From positions 1 to 59,464 of the forward strand of contig CAYRYU010000042.1 in NCBI GenBank assembly GCA_964428355.1: a stretch of 59,464 nucleotides of DNA, read 5' to 3'. This document shows positions 34,901 through 41,571 of the stretch, in pieces; within the stretch, counting starts at the first letter, position 1; every line of letters starts with the position of its first letter. The position numbers and the translations under genes are program-made. The notes under the pieces are model-generated. The model saw only the letters and a program-made list of their open reading frames with translations, did not search any database and was not told the DNA's origin. The DNA comes from CAYRYU01 sp964428355 (lineage in GTDB: Bacteria > Muiribacteriota > Ozemobacteria > Ozemobacterales > Ozemobacteraceae).

Positions 34901-36391
34901 GTCTTCCGGCCGGCTCCGGAACCCGGCTGGTCGGAATCCCTGCCCCCGGTTTCTGCCCCCCCGAGCCTTCTTGTGAAGGAGTTTCCCGAAATTCTTGATT
35001 TCAGTTCGGGAAATCCCCCGAAGTTCTTCGTCGAACCGGCTCCGAAAGCGGTCGACAGAAAGGGCGGGTTCTCGTTCCGTTTCCGCAGCCTGAGGTTCCC
35101 CTATCGGCCCGAGTCCGCGATGGTCTTCCTGACGAGGAACCCCTACGTGGAGTTTCCGGAAGAGCCCGAAGTCATGGAGGCAATGTCAGGCCTGGATTAC
35201 CGGATTTCCGGAATCGTCCTGCCCCCCGAACGCGGGAAGTTTTTCCGCTGGGAGTTTCCTTTCGAAATGGATTTCCGTCCCCTGGGGTTGCCGGTATCGG
35301 CCCCACGCTTGTTTCGACCTCCCGCTCTCGAGCATGCGATTCCCCGGGCTGCGGTTTGGCCCCTCCTTTTTCCACCGGTCGGGAAGGCTTCCAGGAGAAA
35401 ACAGGCAACCGGACTACCTTCGGTTCCAGTCTCCCAACTTTCTTCCGCTCCCGCCTCCCGACGTCCAGCGGGACGTCTTTCCCAGGTTTTCGCGATGGGT
35501 TTTTCTTCGACCGGATCGGCTGCAAAGGGGATTTTCCGGGGACTTCGCCGGGAGCCGGGGAAAATGCGCGGCCCTGGCGGGATCATCCTTTCCCTTCCGC
35601 ATCTTCCGGTTCTTCAGCCCATCGCGCTTGATCCGGGAAGGATGTTCCTCGACCCACCACACCTGGTTCCCCTTGTTTTCCCAAAGGATCGGCTGGAAGT
35701 CCGATTCCTTCCGATGATTGAAACCCCCGGAGAGGAGCGAGGGTCTGCCTTCGCCGTAGTATGGTCACCGGATCCGGGTGGGGATCGATCCTTTCACGAA
35801 CGGCTTCCCCAGGTCCCACTTTCCTCGGGGTGGTTGGCCGATTCCTGGCAACCGTTTTCGCTTCGGGTCTCAGCACGCATATTGTGGGAAAAAGCGCCGC
35901 TTCCCGCGCTGCCGCAAGGTAGCCCGGCGGCGGCCGGGCCGACTTCGGAAGGGGGGACTTCAGGGGGTTTGCGGTTAACCGATAGTAAGGCTTTCGGCGG
36001 CCCGGCGGAAAACCCTTCGATGCATTGTGAGCAATTGTCTCTTGAGGTTCGAATTGGACCGGTCCTGCCCCCCCTGGTTTTCAAGCCGGCTTCAGCCCTG
36101 CACCCAGCCCGCCCGATGCCGGAGCGGAATGAGCTTCCGATCGGTGGGGCTGTTGACCGCCTGCCCGCGCTTCCGTTTTTCGTTCCTCCCATCGAAAGGG
36201 GGAAAGGCCTTCCCGCTGTTCTTTCTTCAAGGTTCCCGGCCCCGCGGTCTTCAGGTTTCCGTTCTCCATACCTTCCGGACTGGATCGACATCCCCGGAGG
36301 TCCGATCCGGCCAAGAAACCGACCCGGTTCCCCACCCTTGGACGTCGGTCCTTTGCCGGGAGAGAAAAGTGGCCACCGCGGCTCCCCGTGA
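31907..36391 (+). CDS. giant Pro/Phe/Arg-rich protein of unknown function
   Basis: A 1,494-residue protein with no recognisable domain, signal peptide or membrane segment. The first 100 residues contain 23 Pro and 12 Phe by direct count, and the same flavour (Pro, Phe, Arg, Leu, Gly, Ser; few Asn, Gln, Ile) continues to the end. Short aromatic-proline units such as FPRP, RFFAPPP, FRPPAL and FRFRSLRFPYRP recur without a strict period. The ATG overlaps the stop of the ParA-like fusion (ATGA), so the two are coupled. A stop-free 4.5-kb frame with ordinary third-position GC supports real coding, although the composition resembles an out-of-frame translation. Homologous in style, though not visibly in sequence, to the tails of its two neighbours. 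Confidence 0.75.
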   Translation: MTDRDSKPPPFPGPVFQPPPPPTRPEGKVLVLKRFFSVAARSIFAGKSFSSYPPRQRAFPLCFSGTGADPSMDWPRTTVPPPSTLPFLSGPFVIPRFFAPPPSEEPPEFPKYKTRLEPWRMMFLVLAQGTADFGGFDPSGIKRHFAPVFSWKPAIFERKPFPFKDLISESERRRLKRFFRFDVLPYLATFPLRPDLGHAKRPIPTFELPGGKSPELPALFRSQNAACSGFIDPSRKAFSILIPRGRALPIELEGFACVETRTRAKNPRKLRLDLFTGERRFHRWAEIGAVTLLPGKHRFEAAFGAGIRLSNPPSAVFPVSQRLGSFPMEKTLASGICPRSTLVPPPREARQRIPNPVRLPDRIADLIKKSRLSMPPWFFSGTWVDSFSPASFKPLRRLRLNGRFLLGGVKTLPPSLDFTEVLPDRTALRIGRSPRGAARPILGDFEPKPRPWKDRVHFGTVWRIAADFDSWLQRNEFRMILPGSETRLGLIQPSFQGAGPDFGTVFRKRLPVLPAENWRGYRSALLREPQLRGSEKASPPPVKGSQTEALQGRADWKILPTVFPVLPPTSGTSEILLCARFGKPGYSLSFLNDSTRLRQIPEPTVSRRFRPPLDCFRFRPGFWLQKRTSSLREYLCLVEDVLTGFSHYRPEGIRRLPSPHIEYSLPATRMTAVSASAWIASFPPFPQLKGRIPVPAQGRTEFPEPRADAPAPVGRIQTPLNPVPVQIPGRVFSRGELPMHSPPPTLDLAQPGGNFGKAPSQPPQKPFPALETFERPVREEVPILPDFSRVDGEKPPTHKLGIFPFGFEALNFRRFVPVMLSWAVSFDLRTEAFGLAERPRGFSLSRFLRRLPALSLRNPRRWLFTQGNQALDVPPAIPFFRRPYERTPDQFRYPRSRIGGFGPHGMRADKGFFDAFPDERDFRRESSAPTLPIEARIRESAVRHLFQEPYFQAQLTLLTGWSGGQLSLPGVARWEVPPFSFVGDCVDMGQEEMGAPELVFRPAPEPGWSESLPPVSAPPSLLVKEFPEILDFSSGNPPKFFVEPAPKAVDRKGGFSFRFRSLRFPYRPESAMVFLTRNPYVEFPEEPEVMEAMSGLDYRISGIVLPPERGKFFRWEFPFEMDFRPLGLPVSAPRLFRPPALEHAIPRAAVWPLLFPPVGKASRRKQATGLPSVPVSQLSSAPASRRPAGRLSQVFAMGFSSTGSAAKGIFRGLRREPGKMRGPGGIILSLPHLPVLQPIALDPGRMFLDPPHLVPLVFPKDRLEVRFLPMIETPGEERGSAFAVVWSPDPGGDRSFHERLPQVPLSSGWLADSWQPFSLRVSARILWEKAPLPALPQGSPAAAGPTSEGGTSGGLRLTDSKAFGGPAENPSMHCEQLSLEVRIGPVLPPLVFKPASALHPARPMPERNELPIGGAVDRLPALPFFVPPIERGKGLPAVLSSRFPAPRSSGFRSPYLPDWIDIPGGPIRPRNRPGSPPLDVGPLPGEKSGHRGSP

Positions 36392-36413
36392 TTTTTGGAA
36401 TGCCGTGGAATCG

Positions 36414-36442
36414 TTGACTTGGACTATCCTTCGGTTTACAAT
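36414..36442 (+). promoter_or_regulatory. promoter of the PP2C gene
   Basis: TTGACT, exactly 17 nt, TACAAT, 29 nt before the ATG at 36472, with an AGGGAG Shine-Dalgarno. It allows the phosphatase and coiled-coil genes to be expressed apart from the upstream giant genes. Confidence 0.65.
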
Positions 36443-36471
36443 TCACCAATACCCAACAAGGGAGAACCGCC

Positions 36472-37263
36472 ATGAACTTCATGACCCTGAGCGACAAGGG
36501 TATGGTCCGCCCCAACAACGAGGACTACGCCGAGAGCTTTCAGCACCGTTGGTGCGATGCCAATGGGCATATCGACTCCTTCACCGGCCTCATCCTCGCC
36601 GACGGGATGGGCGGAGCCGCAGCGGGTGAATTCGCTTCGATGATGGCGGTCAAGACCATCAAGCTGAAGGTCCTCGATGCCATGTTCAACCATCCTTTCG
36701 AGGAATTCCTGGCATCGGATTTCAGAGGTTTCCTTTCCCAGGGTTATTCCGAAGCCAACAAGACCGTTTATGACAAGAGCGTCAGCGACCCCGAGATGCA
36801 GGGGATGGGTTGTACTCTAGTCACAGTTTTGATAGCACGGGAAATGATGACTGTCGCCCATGTTGGTGACAGCAGGTGCTACCTCCTCCGTGAGGGGAAG
36901 TTCCGCCCTCTGACCAGGGACCATTCGCTCGTCCAGGAACTCCTCGACCAGGGAAAGATCAATGCTGAACAGGCGAAAAAGCATCCCAACAAGAACGTGA
37001 TCACCAAAGCGATCGGAGTTGCCCCCGCCGTCGAACCGGATGCCATAAGGCTCCCCATTTTTTCCGGGGACGTCCTTCTCCTCTGTTCCGATGGGTTGTC
37101 GGGGTTCGCTGAGGAGACCTCGATCATCAAGATCCTCACCGAACAGACGTCCGACCCCCGCCCCGACCTCAAGAAGGTTGCCCAGACGTTGATCGAACTT
37201 GCCAATTTCAACGGAGGCGGAGACAACATCTCCGTGTGCCTATATAAGCATTCCTCCTTCTGA
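36472..37263 (+). CDS. PP2C-type Ser/Thr protein phosphatase
   Basis: A 263-residue single-domain PPM phosphatase (Stp1/PrpC type). All metal-site motifs are present: RPNNEDY near the N-terminus, LADGMGGAAAGEFAS with Asp44, VAHVGDSRCYLLREG, CSDGLSGF and GGGDNISVCL. It would remove phosphate from Ser/Thr of partner proteins; the neighbours are very Ser-rich, but no protein kinase gene lies in this window. It sits between two Pro/Phe/Arg-rich genes and ends 11 nt before the next start. Confidence 0.95.
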   Translation: MNFMTLSDKGMVRPNNEDYAESFQHRWCDANGHIDSFTGLILADGMGGAAAGEFASMMAVKTIKLKVLDAMFNHPFEEFLASDFRGFLSQGYSEANKTVYDKSVSDPEMQGMGCTLVTVLIAREMMTVAHVGDSRCYLLREGKFRPLTRDHSLVQELLDQGKINAEQAKKHPNKNVITKAIGVAPAVEPDAIRLPIFSGDVLLLCSDGLSGFAEETSIIKILTEQTSDPRPDLKKVAQTLIELANFNGGGDNISVCLYKHSSF

Positions 37264-37274
37264 GGACCCAAAGG

Positions 37275-39023
37275 TTGAAGGACGACAAGAGTCCGGGCCC
37301 GCCTGACACCCGCCCTCCGGAGGGTGACGACAAGCCGGACTCCGACCAGGAGTTTGTTTCCCGACGGATGGAACAACTCCTCCGGTACCAGAAAGCTCTC
37401 GAAACGCCCTCTGGGCCTGATGATACCATTCCGGTTTCCGAGTTAGAGGTCCGCCTCGAACAGCTCGAAAGGCTCAATGACGATCTTCGGAATCGACTGG
37501 AAGAAGCCGCCCGCCAGCAGGTTCCCCTTCTTCCCCCTTCGCCACCCGGGGAGATCGAAAGGATCCTCTCCGAGGAGGTCCGGCTTCTCAGGGATGAAAA
37601 CCGGAAGCTGAGACGCAAGCTCGAGGAGGCCCCTCCCTCGCCCGGACCTCAACCTCCCGCCCAACCCCGATCCGATCCAGCCGTGGAAGCCCAGTTGGTG
37701 GGACTGAAGGTCCGGCTTGCCGATGCCGTGGTCGAGCAGAAGCAGCTCCAGGATAACGCTCGTTCCATGAGAGATGAGATCGCGGCCCTGAAAAAGGATC
37801 TCAACCAGGGCCAGGCCCTCGCCCGGGATCTGGAAATGCGCCTCGAATCTTCGAACAAAAACGAACGCCGCCTCGGCCAGAGTGAGGAAACCCTCCAGGA
37901 TGAACTTCGGGATGCCCACCGCCGGCTGGCTGAAGCGGATGAAAAATACCGTGTCCTTTTCGAGGAGAAGGCCCTTCTTCTTAAGGAGAAAGACGAGATC
38001 CTTTCCCGCTTGAAAGATTACAGGGACTTCCTGCAGCAGCACGAAGCGCTCAAGCAGCAGCTCGCGGCGGCGGAAATCCGGGAGGGCGATCTCGTCACAT
38101 CCTTCGAAGCCCTCCAACGGGAACGCGGATCGCTCAAGGAGAAACTGAACAGGCTGTTGGTCGGAGTGAAGGAATATGTTTCCTGGAAGACCCCTCCCGA
38201 CCCCTCCGAAACGATCCTTCTCGAACCCCAGGAGTTCCCCTTTTTCTTTCCCCTTTGTTTCCCGGATCGGCTTCCCAAGATCCTGAGGATTTCCTGGAAA
38301 CCCGGATTCAAGGAGGTTCCCCGGAAGATGACCTTGAAGAGTGGCGTGGGGAAGATCCACGCCCCGCCAAGTTTCCCGATACGTGCTTTCAGGCATCTGG
38401 CATCGGCATACCCCGTCACCATTTCTCTCGACCGTGAAGTAATGCCGCTCCCCGACTGGGAGTTCGACGACCCGATCGTTCCAGATATGAGGCCCAGATT
38501 CAACGAGGCCAGAGATCTCTCGCTTCTGAGCCACGCATTCCCCGACAACGGATTCCTCCCCACCAACTTGGCAGCCCTCGTTTCACCCCCGGTCTTCCTT
38601 GCCAGGGCGATGCCCATCGACGCCTTGATCTTTTCCTCCCCCCCGAGGTTCGAGATTCTCCTTTTCTCCTGGGAAGCTCTCCTGGGGCACCTGGGTGGCA
38701 CCCTCAGGGTGATTCAGTTCCGCAGCCTCCGGAAGGTGGAGTTCGGGTTGAGGGACCGTGCGGGTCTGAAGATGTTCCGCAAGACCGTTTCCCAGTTCAG
38801 GCTGGACGTTCCCAGACATTCCCCGATCACGGAAATGGAAAGACCGGAAAAGCGGTTCCCCCTCACTCCCTTCGTCCCTCAGCGCGGCGAGATGGAAGCC
38901 ACGTTCAGAAGGGGACGCTTGAAGATGGTTCTGAAATCGATCGAAAGTTCGATCACGTCCATCGTCGAGAAATACCGTCCCCTGGTCGAACCACAGAAAC
39001 CGGAAGGGGGGCAGCAACGATGA
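37275..39023 (+). CDS. coiled-coil protein with Pro/Phe/Arg-rich C-terminus
   Basis: A 582-residue protein. The N-terminal about 55 residues are acidic and Pro-rich. Residues about 55-295 are a long Glu/Lys/Arg/Gln/Leu coiled coil (for example EVRLEQLERLNDDLRNRLEE and FEALQRERGSLKEKLNRLL) with a Pro-rich break near 120. Residues about 300-560 switch abruptly to the Pro/Phe/Arg/Leu-rich composition of the two large upstream proteins (FPFFFPLCFPDRLPKILRIS, RFEILLFSWEALLGHLGG). It ends with a short helix, as the ParA-like fusion does. TTG start 11 nt after the PP2C stop with GAGG/AAAGG upstream; no ATG is better placed. It may multimerise and carry the tail as a scaffold partner. Confidence 0.78.
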   Translation: MKDDKSPGPPDTRPPEGDDKPDSDQEFVSRRMEQLLRYQKALETPSGPDDTIPVSELEVRLEQLERLNDDLRNRLEEAARQQVPLLPPSPPGEIERILSEEVRLLRDENRKLRRKLEEAPPSPGPQPPAQPRSDPAVEAQLVGLKVRLADAVVEQKQLQDNARSMRDEIAALKKDLNQGQALARDLEMRLESSNKNERRLGQSEETLQDELRDAHRRLAEADEKYRVLFEEKALLLKEKDEILSRLKDYRDFLQQHEALKQQLAAAEIREGDLVTSFEALQRERGSLKEKLNRLLVGVKEYVSWKTPPDPSETILLEPQEFPFFFPLCFPDRLPKILRISWKPGFKEVPRKMTLKSGVGKIHAPPSFPIRAFRHLASAYPVTISLDREVMPLPDWEFDDPIVPDMRPRFNEARDLSLLSHAFPDNGFLPTNLAALVSPPVFLARAMPIDALIFSSPPRFEILLFSWEALLGHLGGTLRVIQFRSLRKVEFGLRDRAGLKMFRKTVSQFRLDVPRHSPITEMERPEKRFPLTPFVPQRGEMEATFRRGRLKMVLKSIESSITSIVEKYRPLVEPQKPEGGQQR

Positions 39024-39053
39024 AACAATTTGTGGAAATCTGCTCGGGAAGGG

Positions 39054-39082
39054 TTGCCTATTTCACCCGACCTTTATAGAAT
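39054..39082 (+). promoter_or_regulatory. promoter of the TPR-array gene
   Basis: TTGCCT, 17 nt, TAGAAT, about 49 nt before the ATG at 39131. Confidence 0.55.
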
Positions 39083-39101
39083 TTGGACGTTAAACCGGAA
39101 A

Positions 39102-39119
39102 AGGGGTAATCTAACCCCT
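39102..39119 (+). promoter_or_regulatory. small hairpin abutting the Shine-Dalgarno
   Basis: AGGGGT, six-nt loop AATCTA, ACCCCT, ending directly before the AGGAGG ribosome-binding site (39120-39125) of the TPR gene. It could modulate translation or protect the mRNA end. Confidence 0.4.
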
Positions 39120-39130
39120 AGGAGGAATGT

Positions 39131-41269
39131 ATGAAGCGCACGTATCTCCAGGATGAGGCCAATACCCATTACAATCTGGGAATCGCCTATTATACGAAGG
39201 GACAGTATGAACTGGCCATTTCCGAATGGCTCCAGTCCATAATGAAGAACCCCCAGAACAGCGAGGCGAGATTCAAACTCGGGGTGGCCTACTACCAGCT
39301 GAACCGGATCGACGAAGCGCTCAAGGAATGGGAGATCGCCGCTTCCCTCGACCCCAAGAATTTCGAGGTCATGCACAACCTGGGAATCGCTTATTACAAC
39401 AAGGGTGACGACGCAAAAGCCAACGAGAACTGGGAAAAGTGCCTCGAGGTGAAACCCCAGGACGCCGAGATCCATTTCAAGCTCGGAATCGCCCATTACA
39501 ACATGGGAAAGGAAGACAGGGCCATCGCCCTCTGGGAAAAAGCCGCAAACCTCAACCCCGAAGACTCGGACATCTTCTTCCGGCTCGGGGTGGCCTACTA
39601 CAACAAGGGTCTTGATGACAAGGCGGTCCTCGCTTTCTCCAAGGCCATCGAGCTCAACCCAAAGAACTCCGAGGCACACAACAATCTTGCGATCGTCTAC
39701 TACCGGCTGGAGATGTTTCCCCAGGCAATCGACGAATGGAAGAAGGCCCTGGCTCTCAATCCCCGCCAGCCCGAAATCTACAACAACCTTGGGAATGCCT
39801 ACAGCAAGCTCAACCAGCACCGGGAAGCCATCGAGATCTGGCAGAAGATCCTCGAGATCTCACCCCAGAACGCCGAGGTCTATTTCAAGCTGGGTTCCGC
39901 CTACGGAAAACTGGACGACCTCGAGAGGGCCATCGAGTGCTGGCAGCAGTGCATTTCGATCAACCCCAACGACACCGAAGCCCATTTCAACCTCGGCGTC
40001 GCACATTACAACACCGGGAATTTCAAGAAGGCGATTTCCTTCTGGAACACCGTTCGTGAGAAACGCAGCGAGGACGCGGACATCTGCGAGAAGATCGGAA
40101 ACGCTTTCTGCGGGATGGAGGATTTTGCCGAGGCCGCGAAATTCTGGAATCGCGCGCTGTCGTATGTTCCCGACGATGCCCAGCTTCACCACAAGCTCGG
40201 AATCGCCTATTCGAAGCTCAACAAGACCCAGGAGGCGATCTTCCAGTGGCAGAAGGCGGTCGAGCTTGACACCAACCATTTCGAGGCCCATCACAACCTC
40301 GGAATCGCCTATTACAATCTCCAGAGATATGATGACAGCCTCCGGGAATGGGAAAAGAGCAGGGACCTCAACCCCACGGATCCCGATATTTTCTTCAAGC
40401 TTGGCCACGCCTACCGTCAGAAACGACGACTCGACGACTCGGTTACCTGCTGGAAGAAGGCCATCGAACTCGATCCGAACAACTCCAATACGCACTTCGT
40501 CCTCGGAAACGCCTTCGACGAGAAGGGGCTGCTCGACGATGCAATCCTCTCGTGGCGCCGCGTGATCGACATCTCCCCCAACGACGTCGATGCCCACAAC
40601 AACCTCGGGATCGCGTATTTCCAGAAGAACATGTTCGACAAGGCAGTCGCCGAATGGGAAGATGCGATCCGCATCACTCCCGAAAATGGCGAGTTGTACA
40701 ACAAACTCGGAATCGCCTACATCAAGATGGACCTGTTCGAAAAGGCCGTCGAATGTTGGGAAAAAGCGCTGAAATACAAACCCGAAGACTCGGACATCCT
40801 TTCGAACCTCGCTACCGCCTACCACAATCGCGAGATGTACGACAAGGCCATCGAGATCTGGAAACGCGTCATCAAATACAACCCCCAGGACGCCGAAGCC
40901 CGCAACAAACTCGGAATCGCCTATTACAACAAGGGAATGTACGACCAGGCGATCGAACTCTGGAAGAAGGCCATCGAGCTCAATCCCAAGGATGCCGCCG
41001 CCTACTACAATATCGGCACGGAGGAGTTCGAGAAGGGACGCGTCAACGAGGCCATCGCCGCATACCGCAAGGTCCTCGAGATCGACCCCAAATTCCATCA
41101 GGTCCATTACAACCTCGCCGTGATCTACGCCCGGAAACGCCAGTTCAACGAAGCAATCGAGGCCGCCAAACGTTTCCTCCAGATCACCCCCACCGGAGTC
41201 GAAGCCGAGAACCTCAAAACCCTGATCGAACAGTGCGAACACGAAATCGACCAGGCCGCCGAACTTTAG
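39131..41269 (+). CDS. TPR array protein with about 20 Trp-containing repeats
   Basis: A 712-residue protein made almost wholly of 34-residue TPR units, about 20 of them, with consensus NLGIAYYNKGMYDKAIEWW-type helices. Nearly every unit carries Trp at the same helix-B position (EWLQS, EWEIA, NWEKC, LWEKA, IWQKI, CWQQC, FWNRA, SWRRV and so on). No signal peptide, so a cytoplasmic superhelical scaffold is likely. Unit-to-unit identity is high, implying repeat amplification. It has its own promoter but is codirectional with the PP2C/coiled-coil genes, and could be a binding platform for them. The stop codon abuts a MITE-like element. Confidence 0.93.
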   Translation: MKRTYLQDEANTHYNLGIAYYTKGQYELAISEWLQSIMKNPQNSEARFKLGVAYYQLNRIDEALKEWEIAASLDPKNFEVMHNLGIAYYNKGDDAKANENWEKCLEVKPQDAEIHFKLGIAHYNMGKEDRAIALWEKAANLNPEDSDIFFRLGVAYYNKGLDDKAVLAFSKAIELNPKNSEAHNNLAIVYYRLEMFPQAIDEWKKALALNPRQPEIYNNLGNAYSKLNQHREAIEIWQKILEISPQNAEVYFKLGSAYGKLDDLERAIECWQQCISINPNDTEAHFNLGVAHYNTGNFKKAISFWNTVREKRSEDADICEKIGNAFCGMEDFAEAAKFWNRALSYVPDDAQLHHKLGIAYSKLNKTQEAIFQWQKAVELDTNHFEAHHNLGIAYYNLQRYDDSLREWEKSRDLNPTDPDIFFKLGHAYRQKRRLDDSVTCWKKAIELDPNNSNTHFVLGNAFDEKGLLDDAILSWRRVIDISPNDVDAHNNLGIAYFQKNMFDKAVAEWEDAIRITPENGELYNKLGIAYIKMDLFEKAVECWEKALKYKPEDSDILSNLATAYHNREMYDKAIEIWKRVIKYNPQDAEARNKLGIAYYNKGMYDQAIELWKKAIELNPKDAAAYYNIGTEEFEKGRVNEAIAAYRKVLEIDPKFHQVHYNLAVIYARKRQFNEAIEAAKRFLQITPTGVEAENLKTLIEQCEHEIDQAAEL

Positions 41270-41569
41270 GTGCCACGTTACCGGTTTTTTCCCCCGCCCT
41301 GGATCAGCTTTCCAGGGGTTAATGTGTCCCTGTTTTTTTCGGACGACATGTCGCCCGTTTTCTCTCCTTCTCTGACTCAGGGCCGGGGAAGGGTTGGTGA
41401 CTCCTTGTTCCCCTTTCTCGTTCCTACCGGAAAAAGGGAATACGCGCTCATCCTTTCCCTTTCAAGGTTCCCGAGTTATTCAGAGATGTGGATGGAAAGA
41501 AAAATGGGGACAGGTTGCTGCCGGAAAAGCCGCATGAATGGCTGAGGAAAAAACCAGTAACATGTCACC
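41269..41569. repeat. MITE-like element with 24-bp terminal inverted repeats (copy 2)
   Basis: A 301-bp non-coding block between convergent genes. Its left end (41269-41292) and right end (41546-41569) are inverted repeats matching at 21 of 24 positions; both have the pattern GGTG-C-A-GTTAC-GGTTTTTTCC. Internal variants of the motif occur at about 41319 (TAATGTGTCCCTG) and 41510 (GGGGACAGGTTGC). The block begins on the last base of the TPR stop codon and ends 2 nt before the stop of the ATPase gene. No transposase is encoded. It shares the motif with 12161-12286. Confidence 0.75.
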
Positions 41570-41571
41570 AA

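Noticed and set aside
28600..36300. Numerous 100-330-codon frames on other frames of the Pro/Phe/Arg-rich region
   Set aside because: None is continuous across the region, carries a domain or has coupled starts; the plus-strand frames 28281-31910 and 31907-36391 are the only stop-free ones of this length. The possibility that the chosen frames are wrong was weighed because their composition resembles out-of-frame translation, but length and ATGA coupling favour them.
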